Assembly: GCA_020441345.1 (NCBI GenBank)
Contig: JAGRMK010000119.1
Span: forward strand, 1 to 11,148
DNA length: 11,148 nt
Direction of reading: 5' to 3'
Source of the DNA: Paracoccaceae bacterium
GTDB lineage: Bacteria; Pseudomonadota; Alphaproteobacteria; Rhodobacterales; Rhodobacteraceae
Within the stretch, counting starts at the first letter, position 1, and every line of letters starts with the position of its first letter. The notes below the pieces were generated by a model. The model worked only from the letters and a program-made list of their open reading frames with translations, made no database searches and was not told the origin of the DNA. Positions 1 to 5,892 of the stretch are shown here, in pieces. The translations under genes were made by a program, and so were the position numbers.

Positions 1-49
1 CCTCGGCCTGCGGCCTCACCCCCAGGATATTTTCGGACAGATGAGGGGG
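1..49. other. Intergenic tail downstream of the argD-like gene, with a Rhodobacteraceae-style motif
   Basis: This is the short stretch after the minus-strand argD-like stop, running to the window edge. It contains GGATATTTTCGGACAGATGA (24-43) next to a C-run (20-23) and a GGCC-TGC-GGCC mini-dyad (6-16). From memory, an AT-rich GATATTT..GGACAGATGA core beside a G/C-rich hairpin is a frequent intergenic sequence in Rhodobacteraceae genomes, often at gene ends. Here the element is cut by the window edge, so the full hairpin cannot be seen. Copy number was not checked. Confidence 0.3.
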
Positions 50-1222
50 TCAGGCGCTTTCGAGGGCATTCGCGGCCGCGTCGAGCCGGGAGACGGCCTC
101 GGCGAGATCCTCGTCGGGGATGTTCAGCGCGGGAAGCAGGCGCAGCACGTTGTCGGCGGCGGGGACCACCAGCACCCCGGCTGCGCGCGCGGCCGCGACC
201 AGGTCGGTATTCGGCTTGCGGCACTTGATGCCCAGCATCAGGCCCAATCCGCGCACGCTTTCAAAGCTGTCGGGATGGGCGGCGATCAGGCCTTCGAGTT
301 TCTGACGCAGGAACCCGGCCTTGCGATTGACTTCATCGAGGAATGCCGGATCCGACACGATTTCAGTCACTTTAAGCCCGACAGCGCAACCCAGCGGGTT
401 GCCGCCGTAGGTCGAGCCATGAGTCCCCGCGACCATGCCCGAGGCGGCGTTTTCGGTGGCGAGCACCGCGCCCAGCGGAAAGCCGCCGCCGATACCCTTG
501 GCAACCATCATGATGTCCGGCGCAATGCCTGCCCATTCGTGTGCAAAAAGCCGGCCGGTGCGCCCCATGCCGCATTGCACCTCGTCGAAGATCAGCAGCG
601 CGCCGGTCTTGTCGCAAGCCGCGCGCAGGGCCTTCAGGTCGGCTTCCGGCATCGGGCGGATGCCGCCTTCGCCCTGCACCGGTTCGACCATCACCGCCGC
701 GACACTGTCATCCAGCGCGGCATCCAGCGCCGCCGCATCGCCCCAGGGCAGCGATTGGAACCCCGGCATCAGGGGGCCGAACCCCTTGGTCATCTTTTCC
801 GACCCCGCGGCCGCGATGGCGCCGGTGGAGCGGCCGTGAAACGAGCCCTCGAAGGTCAGGATCGTGGTGCGCGGCGTGCCTTTGTCATACCAGTATTTGC
901 GCGCCATCTTGATCGCGAGTTCTGCCGCCTCGGTCCCCGAGTTGGTGAAGAACACGGTATCGGCAAAGGTCTTGTCGACCAGTGCATCGGCCAGGGCCTG
1001 CTGCTGCGGGATCTGGTAGAGATTCGAGACATGCCACAGGCTTTGCGCCTGCCGGGTCAGCGTTTCCACCAGCGCGGGATGGGCGTGGCCCAGCGCATTG
1101 ACCGCGATGCCCGCACCCAGATCGAGGAATCGGCGCCCGTCCGCCTCGGTCAGCCAAGAGCCTTCGCCCTTCACAAAGGAGAGCGGCGCGCGCGAATAGG
1201 TGGGCAAAACGGACGAAATCAT
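50..1222 (-). CDS. argD: Acetylornithine aminotransferase (class III PLP aminotransferase, ArgD-like)
   Basis: A 390-residue cytoplasmic PLP-dependent aminotransferase, predicted to interconvert N-acetylornithine and N-acetylglutamate semialdehyde in arginine synthesis; ArgD enzymes often also act on succinyl-diaminopimelate. Visible class III landmarks are NSGTEA (94-99, phosphate binding), SFHGR (127-131), FDEVQCGMGRTG (212-223, with Asp213 for the pyridine nitrogen), VAKGIGGGFPLGA (240-252, Lys242 as the PLP lysine) and THGSTYGGNPL (267-277). The length is normal for ArgD. I chose the ATG at 1222 because the protein then begins MISSVLPTYSRAPL, as ArgD proteins do, and AAGGGA lies 7 nt upstream; an ATG 45 nt further upstream adds a run unlike the family. 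In related genomes argF often follows argD, and the space after this stop lies at the window edge, so that could not be seen. Ornithine or other omega-aminotransferases are the main alternatives. Confidence 0.93.
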   Translation of the reverse strand: MISSVLPTYSRAPLSFVKGEGSWLTEADGRRFLDLGAGIAVNALGHAHPALVETLTRQAQSLWHVSNLYQIPQQQALADALVDKTFADTVFFTNSGTEAAELAIKMARKYWYDKGTPRTTILTFEGSFHGRSTGAIAAAGSEKMTKGFGPLMPGFQSLPWGDAAALDAALDDSVAAVMVEPVQGEGGIRPMPEADLKALRAACDKTGALLIFDEVQCGMGRTGRLFAHEWAGIAPDIMMVAKGIGGGFPLGAVLATENAASGMVAGTHGSTYGGNPLGCAVGLKVTEIVSDPAFLDEVNRKAGFLRQKLEGLIAAHPDSFESVRGLGLMLGIKCRKPNTDLVAAARAAGVLVVPAADNVLRLLPALNIPDEDLAEAVSRLDAAANALESA

Positions 1223-1251
1223 TGGGGTTTCCCTTGGACAGCGAAGCCCCA

Positions 1252-1280
1252 TTCGTGCCGAAGGCAAGGGGCCAAGTCAA
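1252..1280 (-). promoter_or_regulatory. Candidate promoter for the argD-like gene
   Basis: Reading the minus strand, TTGACT (plus positions 1275-1280) is a good -35 match. About 17 nt further on is CACGAA/ACGAAT (1251-1257), a poor -10. Transcription would begin near 1245, giving a leader of about 20 nt before the ATG at 1222. The -35 is convincing and the -10 is not, so this is a suggestion only. Confidence 0.3.
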
Positions 1281-1527
1281 TGCAGGTTCAAACGGAGGAG
1301 AGCAATGGCCCGCGCAGACGGGCAAGACCAGCCGGACGCATCAGCGTCGGCGTCGAGGATCAAAAGCAAGGGCGATCACGGTGGTCATGCCGGACGCATA
1401 GCGCGATCCAGGGCTTGCGTCGAGGGGAATTTGCAGGCCGGCCATTGTCGGGCTGCCCCGGCTGCGCCGTGCAGCACCGCCGTTGGCGGTCGCGCCACCG
1501 CGCCAGCATGACAGGCTGATGAAAGCG

Positions 1528-1543
1528 TCGCAACGGGTTGCGA
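1528..1543 (-). terminator. Weak hairpin after the 74-residue membrane protein gene
   Basis: TCGCAAC and GTTGCGA form a perfect 7-bp dyad (6 bp if the innermost pair opens to leave a four-base loop), 22 nt beyond the stop of the minus-strand gene ending at 1566. On the minus strand it is followed by CGCTTTC, not a proper T-run. It could slow or end transcription from that gene, but it lacks the tail of a standard intrinsic terminator. Confidence 0.25.
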
Positions 1544-1565
1544 AAACCCTCGAAGACACCAGGGT

Positions 1566-1790
1566 TCAGCCGCGCGAGACCGCCATACGCAGCAGTTTGG
1601 CCGCCAGCAAAACAACAGGCGTGCCGTGCATGAGAAGGTCAAGGATATCGATCGGGCGGCGCAGCGTGCCTGCTGCCAGCATCTTCAGCTTTTCCCACAG
1701 GTGCGGCTCTGGAAAGAACGGTGCGAGGCCCAGCGCCAGCGCGGCGATCAGCAGGATATTCAGTGGAATTCGATCAAGGATACCCAGCAT
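1566..1790 (-). CDS. Small two-helix membrane protein (family often labelled 'RND transporter')
   Basis: A 74-residue protein starting MLGILDRIPLNILLIAALALG. Residues about 8-26 are hydrophobic and suggest one membrane helix ending in APFFPEPH. A loop with the segment LWEKLKMLAAGTL follows, then RRPIDILDLLMHGTP (44-58) leads into a second hydrophobic helix (58-68) and a basic end. From memory, short proteins with the pattern PHLxEKLxML..GxLxxPIDIxDLxxHxxP occur widely in proteobacteria and carry the database label 'RND transporter', which must be a misnomer at this size. The ATG at 1790 is preceded by GAGGGG at 4 nt. It lies on the same strand as argD but 343 bp away, so it is probably transcribed separately. 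Function unknown. I am fairly sure the gene is real. Confidence 0.8.
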   Translation of the reverse strand: MLGILDRIPLNILLIAALALGLAPFFPEPHLWEKLKMLAAGTLRRPIDILDLLMHGTPVVLLAAKLLRMAVSRG

Positions 1791-1943
1791 CGCACCCCTC
1801 GCGGTTTCAGGTCTGACCGCGTGCTACGAGCCCCGGTGCAATCTGGCAACCCCTTGCCCCTGTGACACCTTCGCCCGTTTGCCGACTTGCCCCGCCGCCG
1901 GGCAGGCCTTATTCGTTGTCCATGCCCGGCCAAGGACACCGCA
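1791..1943. other. Divergent intergenic region
   Basis: This lies between the minus-strand 74-residue protein and the plus-strand GNAT-like stub, so it should hold promoters pointing both ways. I see no clear -35/-10 pair on either strand. One imperfect dyad, TGCCC-CGCCGCC-GGGCA, lies near 1889-1905. No RNA gene or repeat was recognised. Confidence 0.35.
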
Positions 1944-2060
1944 ATGACCGAGACCCCCACCCTTGAAACGACCCGTCTGCGCTGGCCGGACTGCGGACAC
2001 ATACCCCGTGCGGTGGACATCCGGGCACGCGCCGCGCCAGAAGGCGATCATTTTGGGTAG
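1944..2060 (+). pseudogene. Possible N-terminal stub of a GNAT acetyltransferase
   Basis: An ATG at 1944, with AAGGA (1932-1936) upstream, opens a 38-codon frame ending in TAG at 2058-2060. The peptide begins MTETPTLETTRLRW, which matches how many GNAT-family N-acetyltransferases begin (TPTLETxRLxLR..). The following residues (GHIPRAVDI) are loosely compatible with the first helix. No acetyl-CoA binding motif follows in any frame before the lipoprotein gene. This could be a truncated gene remnant, a short leader peptide whose end overlaps the next start, or chance. The stop overlaps the predicted lipoprotein TTG start region (2053), so the two could be translationally linked. Identification is tentative and rests on about a dozen residues. 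Confidence 0.3.
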
Positions 2061-2676
2061 GGTTCGTCTCATTGCCGTGCTGGTGTCGGTTGCGGTCGGG
2101 TTGACCGCCTGTTTCGAAACCGAACCCCTGACCGAAGCCGCCGGTCGCGGATTGCAGCCCACATCCGGCCCGGCGGTGATTTCAGTCCTGGACCAGTCGG
2201 TTGCGGTCCAGGGACCGACCGGCTACTGCATCGACACCGAGGCCACGCGCGAAAGCGACATAGAGGCCTTCGTGCTGCTGGTGCGCTGTCGCGGCACGGT
2301 GCGCCCGGCGCCGGTGCTGAGCGCGACGATTACCGGCCTGACCGCCCCGACCAGCGAAGACCCCGATGCGCTGCGCCGTTTGACCGGGTTCCTGATGACC
2401 CCGGCCGGTCGGGCGCAGCTCAGCCGTTCGGGCGACCCCGCCGAGGTGACGGTGACAGAAGCGACCTATGCCGACAACGCCATCTGGTTGCTGATCGAGG
2501 ATCGCGGAAACCCGGCCAGTTTCGACCCGACCTATTGGCGTGCCGTCCTGCCGATTGCCGGGCGCATCGTTACCCTGTCGGTTCTGTCGGCGCGCGAGCA
2601 TCCGCTGGACCAGGGCAGCGGTTTGGCGACCTTACGCAATTTCGTCACCCGGATGCGGCGCGCCAACGCCAACTGA
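2053..2676 (+). CDS. Small predicted lipoprotein, conserved-hypothetical type
   Basis: With a TTG start at 2053 the product is 207 residues and begins MGRVRLIAVLVSVAVGLTAC: a short basic N-terminus, a hydrophobic core and a lipobox (LTAC) with the lipidated Cys at position 20. The next residues are FETEP with no Asp at +2, so outer-membrane sorting is plausible. The TTG has AGAAGG (2039-2044) 8 nt upstream. An in-frame ATG at 1963 would add 30 residues unlike a signal peptide, and a GTG at 2077 would remove the basic part. The mature region has the segment VQGPTGYCIDTEATRES..AFVLLVRC, which resembles small Rhodobacteraceae hypothetical proteins I remember; its two Cys could form a disulfide in the periplasm. 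No enzymatic motif was seen. Function unknown. It lies 120 bp before fadH on the same strand, probably in its own unit. Confidence 0.75.
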   Translation: MGRVRLIAVLVSVAVGLTACFETEPLTEAAGRGLQPTSGPAVISVLDQSVAVQGPTGYCIDTEATRESDIEAFVLLVRCRGTVRPAPVLSATITGLTAPTSEDPDALRRLTGFLMTPAGRAQLSRSGDPAEVTVTEATYADNAIWLLIEDRGNPASFDPTYWRAVLPIAGRIVTLSVLSAREHPLDQGSGLATLRNFVTRMRRANAN

Positions 2677-2796
2677 TACGCCTGCGCCCGACTGGCCCCT
2701 TGCCCGTGCGGCGCGGCGCGATGACGCTAGGTTTCTGATGACAATCGGTCGCACCTCGCTAGGTTGGGCGCCGATCGCCAGACGACAGGAGCCCCC
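2677..2796 (+). promoter_or_regulatory. Upstream region of fadH with a 9-bp direct repeat
   Basis: The 120-bp gap ahead of fadH should hold its promoter, but I see no convincing -35/-10 pair. It contains CGCTAGGTT twice, at 2725-2733 and 2757-2765, start points 32 bp apart (about three helical turns), so both copies would face the same side of the DNA. That spacing would suit a regulator, but no known operator is recognised. The ribosome binding site for fadH is ACAGGAG (2784-2790). Confidence 0.3.
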
Positions 2797-4812
2797 ATGT
2801 CCAGCCCGTATCCGAAAATGCTTGCCCCGCTCGATCTGGGGTTCACCACGCTGAAGAACCGCGTTCTGATGGGGTCGATGCACACCGGCCTGGAAGAGCG
2901 CGGCGACTGGGACCGCGTCGCGGCCTATTACGCCGAGCGCGCGCAGGGTGGCGCGGGGCTGATCGTGACCGGCGGCATGGCACCCAGCAAGGAAGGCGGC
3001 GTGTTTCCGGGGGCTGCGGGTCTGTTCACTGACGCCGATATAGCCAACCACCGCAAGGTGACCAGCGCCGTGCACGACAACGGCGGCAAGATCGCGATGC
3101 AGATCCTGCACGCGGGGCGCTATGCCTATGGTCCCGAATGCGTCAGCGCCAGCGCGATCAAATCGCCGATCTCGCCCTTTCCGCCCAGGGAACTGGACGA
3201 GGCGGGTATCGAAAAGCAGATCAACGATTTCGTGGTCGCCGCCACCCGTGCCCGCGAAGCGGGCTATGACGGTGTCGAGGTGATGGGCTCCGAGGGGTAT
3301 TTCCTGAACCAGTTCCTCTGCCTGCACACCAACAAGCGCACCGATCGCTGGGGCGGCAGCTATGAGAACCGCATGCGTCTGCCGGTCGAGGTGGTGCGCC
3401 GTGTGCGCGAGGCTGTGGGACCGGATTTCATCATCATCTACCGCATTTCGCTGCTCGATCTGGTGCCGAACGGCCAGACATTCGACGAGATCCTGCAACT
3501 GGCAACCGCCATCGAGGCGGCCGGTGCCACAATCTTCAACACGGGCATCGGCTGGCATGAGGCGCGGGTGCCGACCATCGCCACCTCGGTGCCACGCGCG
3601 GGCTTTGCCTGGGTGACCCGCAAACTGATGGGGCATGTAGGCATTCCGGTCATCACCTCGAACCGGATCAACAACCCCGACACCGCCGAGCAGGTGCTGG
3701 CCGAAGGCTGCGCCGACATGATCTCCATGGCGCGGCCGTTCCTGGCCGACCCTGCCTTCGTGCAAAAGGCCGCCGAGGGACGCGCCGCCGAAATCGCGCC
3801 CTGCATCGGCTGCAACCAGGCCTGTCTGGACCACACGTTCAGCGGCAAGATCAGTTCCTGCCTTGTGAACCCGCGCGCCTGTTTCGAGACCGAACTGAAT
3901 TACTCTCCGGCCACCACGCCGAAAAAGATCGCCGTGGTGGGGGCTGGCCCGGCCGGGCTGATGACCGCGCTGGTCGCCGACGAGCGCGGCCACAAGGTCA
4001 CGCTGTTTGAAAAGGACGCCACGCTGGGCGGGCAGTTGAACTTGGCCCGCGTGATCCCCGGCAAAGAGGAATTCCACGGACTCGTGCACTGGTTCGAGAC
4101 GATGGTCGGACACTCGGGCATCGACGTGAAGCTGAACACCGAGGCCACCGCCGAGGCGCTTGAGGGGTTTGACGAAGTGATCGTCGCCACCGGAGTCGTG
4201 CCGCGCGATCCAGGCATCCCCGGACAGGACGGCCCGAATGTGCTGTCCTATATCGACGTGCTGCGCAACAAGGCGCCGGTCGGCAAGCGCGTGGCGGTAA
4301 TCGGCGCGGGCGGCATCGGGTTCGACGTGTCCGAATATGTGACCCATCAAGGCGAAAGCAGCACGCTGAACATCGACGCATGGCGGCGCGAATGGGGCGT
4401 GGGCGATCCGTCCGACGTGCCCGGCGGCTTGTTGACCCCCGAGGCCCCCGCCGCCGCGCGCGACGTGACCTTGTTACAGCGCAAGGCAGAAAAACCCGGC
4501 AAGCGGCTGGGCAAGACGACGGGCTGGATCCACCGCGCCAGCCTGGCGGCGCGCGGTGTCAAGATGATCGGCGGCGTGACCTATGACCGGATCACCCCTG
4601 AGGGGATCGAACTGGGCAGCGACAAGGGACCGCAGATGCTCGCGGTCGATACCATCGTGATGTGCGCCGGTCAGGTGCCGATGCGCGATCTGGCCGATGC
4701 GCTGGAGGGGGCGGGTGTATCGGTGCACGTGATCGGGGGCGCAGATGTCGCCGCCGAACTGGACGCCAAGCGCGCGATCGATCAGGGGGCCCGATTGGCC
4801 GCGACACTGTGA
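2797..4812 (+). CDS. fadH: NADPH-dependent 2,4-dienoyl-CoA reductase (FadH)
   Basis: A 671-residue cytoplasmic flavoprotein that reduces 2,4-dienoyl-CoA intermediates during beta-oxidation of unsaturated fatty acids. The N-terminal Old Yellow Enzyme-type barrel (about 5-330) has HAGRYAYGP (105-113), EGYFLNQFL (166-174, Tyr168 matching the catalytic Tyr of E. coli FadH) and GWHEARVPT (252-260, His254 matching its catalytic His). A 4Fe-4S motif follows: Cys336, Cys339, Cys343 and Cys355. Next come an FAD Rossmann fold (KKIAVVGAGPAGL, 376-388) and a second nucleotide fold (RVAVIGAGGIGFD, 498-510). The C-terminus has LLQRK, GKTTGWIHR and HVIGGADVAAELDAKRAIDQ, all FadH-typical. The ATG at 2797 has ACAGGAG 6 nt upstream and gives the usual FadH N-terminus. 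Length is full and all key residues are present. The next gene begins 4 nt after the stop. A broader enoate or trimethylamine dehydrogenase-type enzyme is unlikely given the C-terminal match. Confidence 0.95.
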   Translation: MSSPYPKMLAPLDLGFTTLKNRVLMGSMHTGLEERGDWDRVAAYYAERAQGGAGLIVTGGMAPSKEGGVFPGAAGLFTDADIANHRKVTSAVHDNGGKIAMQILHAGRYAYGPECVSASAIKSPISPFPPRELDEAGIEKQINDFVVAATRAREAGYDGVEVMGSEGYFLNQFLCLHTNKRTDRWGGSYENRMRLPVEVVRRVREAVGPDFIIIYRISLLDLVPNGQTFDEILQLATAIEAAGATIFNTGIGWHEARVPTIATSVPRAGFAWVTRKLMGHVGIPVITSNRINNPDTAEQVLAEGCADMISMARPFLADPAFVQKAAEGRAAEIAPCIGCNQACLDHTFSGKISSCLVNPRACFETELNYSPATTPKKIAVVGAGPAGLMTALVADERGHKVTLFEKDATLGGQLNLARVIPGKEEFHGLVHWFETMVGHSGIDVKLNTEATAEALEGFDEVIVATGVVPRDPGIPGQDGPNVLSYIDVLRNKAPVGKRVAVIGAGGIGFDVSEYVTHQGESSTLNIDAWRREWGVGDPSDVPGGLLTPEAPAAARDVTLLQRKAEKPGKRLGKTTGWIHRASLAARGVKMIGGVTYDRITPEGIELGSDKGPQMLAVDTIVMCAGQVPMRDLADALEGAGVSVHVIGGADVAAELDAKRAIDQGARLAATL

Positions 4813-4816
4813 CCGC

Positions 4817-5728
4817 ATGATCCTGTGGCCGATTCTTGGCGGGCTTTTACCCAGTTTCCTGCTGGTGGGGCTGGGCGGTCTGGTGCGGCGCAGGCTGTCT
4901 GAAAATGCCTGGACCGGGCTCGACCGGCTGAATTTCGAGATCCTGTTCCCAGCGCTTTTGTTCACCGCCGCGGCCTCGCGGCCGATGGACTTGTCGCGCG
5001 TGGTGGTGATCGCCCCGGCGGTCTGGGCGATCCTGACGCTGGGATTGGTCGCGGGCTATGCGGCGCGGCGGTTCGGCCCCGAGCGGTTTCTCGATTTCGC
5101 CGGCGCCTGGCAAACCGCGTGGCGATTCAACACGGCAATGGGGTTTGTCGCGGTGGCAACCCTGTCACGGGCGGATGCCGCGCTGATGGCGGTGGTCGCG
5201 GGCATGGCGGTGCCGGTGGCGAATATCTTTGCCGTGTCGGCGCTGTCTCGCGGCGGCGCGCTGGGACTTCGGGCAACGGTGCAACGCATCGCGCTGAACC
5301 CGTTTCTGCTGGCGTCGGTGGCCGGGGTCGCGGTCGGCCTGTCGGGATGGACACCTCCGGTGCTGGTCATGGCGCCGCTGGTCTTGCTGGCACAGGCCGC
5401 GATCCCGATCGCCTTGCTGTCGATCGGGGCCACGATGGACTGGCGGGCGCTGGCGCGGCTCGACGCGTTCAGCGGCATCCTGGTGGGCGTGAAGCTGCTG
5501 ATCCTGCCCGCAGCAACGCTGGGTTCCTGCCTTGCTTTGGGGGCGGATCCGTCGATCACCGCCATTCTGACGATGTTCGCGGCCCTGCCCACCGCGTCGG
5601 CCGCGCATGTGCTGGCCGCCGGGTTCGGCGCGGATCGCAAACTGACGGCCACCGTCGTCGCGCAGTCCACGCTGCTGTCGGCGGCGACCCTGCCGCTGTG
5701 GATCGTGATGATCGAAGCACTGTCCTGA
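4817..5728 (+). CDS. AEC-family (auxin efflux carrier-type) permease
   Basis: A 303-residue inner-membrane protein, hydrophobic throughout, with about ten predicted helices in two halves (approximate helix starts 5, 40, 62, 105, 123, 164, 183, 220, 246, 276). It carries family-like features: an N-terminal LP.FLLVGLGGLVRRR segment, WRFNTAMGFVAVA (102-114) ending the first half, LLSIGATMDWR (200-210) and ALPTASAAHVLAAGFGAD (256-273) near the end. Bacterial members of the family move small carboxylates such as malonate or malate, or amino acids; the substrate cannot be read from sequence. The ATG at 4817 follows the fadH stop by 4 nt with no strong Shine-Dalgarno site, which points to translational coupling; an earlier in-frame ATG (4745) lies inside fadH and adds non-membrane residues. 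Pairing with fadH suggests a link to fatty or organic acid metabolism, by inference only. Confidence 0.88.
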   Translation: MILWPILGGLLPSFLLVGLGGLVRRRLSENAWTGLDRLNFEILFPALLFTAAASRPMDLSRVVVIAPAVWAILTLGLVAGYAARRFGPERFLDFAGAWQTAWRFNTAMGFVAVATLSRADAALMAVVAGMAVPVANIFAVSALSRGGALGLRATVQRIALNPFLLASVAGVAVGLSGWTPPVLVMAPLVLLAQAAIPIALLSIGATMDWRALARLDAFSGILVGVKLLILPAATLGSCLALGADPSITAILTMFAALPTASAAHVLAAGFGADRKLTATVVAQSTLLSAATLPLWIVMIEALS

Positions 5729-5758
5729 TGTAAACAATCGCCGTCAAAAACTGAAACA

Positions 5759-5780
5759 AATCAGGCTTCGCTCCCTGATT
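5759..5780. terminator. Short hairpin after the fadH-AEC operon
   Basis: AATCAGG (5759-5765) and CCTGATT (5774-5780) form a perfect 7-bp stem with an 8-base loop, 30 nt after the AEC stop. On the plus strand the only T-run is GGTTTTA a few bases later (5786-5791); on the minus strand TTTG follows the stem directly. It is a plausible but weak terminator for the operon, with no strong U-tract. Confidence 0.4.
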
Positions 5781-5794
5781 GCGCTGGTTTTACA

Positions 5795-5872
5795 GACAAT
5801 TGTCCAAGGAATACCGCCCATCTGTCCAAATCGCGCCGCATTTGACCTGTCTAACGGAAACATAAAGTTCCG
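5795..5872 (+). promoter_or_regulatory. Candidate promoter and operator region of the LysR-family gene
   Basis: This AT-richer stretch precedes the LysR gene. It holds a perfect 10-bp palindrome GACAATTGTC (5795-5804), TGTCCAA at 5801-5807 and 5823-5829 (starts 22 bp apart) with a one-mismatch copy TGTCTAA at 5848-5854, and an inverted repeat CGGAA-N8-TTCCG (5855-5872). TTGACC (5842-5847) is a good -35, with TAAAGT (5863-5868) 15 bp later as a possible -10 that overlaps the last dyad. LysR proteins commonly repress their own genes from dyads placed like this, so autoregulation is a reasonable inference. None of the sites has been matched to a known operator. Confidence 0.4.
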
Positions 5873-5892
5873 AAGTATGACGGGTGCGAGAA

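Larger units (their letters stand above)
1223..1565. other. Gene-poor stretch between the two minus-strand genes
   Basis: I see no gene here that resembles a known protein. The most notable item is a plus-strand frame starting ATG at 1305 and ending at 1511 (68 codons), preceded by GGAGGAG (1294-1300) at 4 nt, a strong Shine-Dalgarno match. Its predicted peptide (MARADGQDQPDASASASR...) is rich in Ala, Arg and Gly with no recognisable domain. Other frames on both strands give similar low-complexity products. Two small dyads are present: ACCGCC-GTT-GGCGGT near 1477-1491 and TCGCAAC/GTTGCGA at 1528-1543. The stretch may include decayed coding sequence, but I cannot identify a parent gene. Confidence 0.4.

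Noticed and set aside
41..1519. A 492-codon plus-strand open frame opposite argD
   Set aside because: The argD motifs on the minus strand are unmistakable, while this product has low-complexity Arg/Gly/His composition.
1341..1642. Two minus-strand frames between argD and the 74-residue protein gene
   Set aside because: No good ribosome binding site, no recognisable domain, and one overlaps the well-supported 74-residue gene.
2632..4350. A 572-codon minus-strand open frame opposite fadH
   Set aside because: It mirrors the codon bias of fadH, has no recognisable domain, and fadH is certain on the other strand.
5056..5670. Overlapping frames on both strands within the AEC permease gene
   Set aside because: The permease reading has membrane helices and family motifs; the others are Arg/Ala/Ser-rich shadows.
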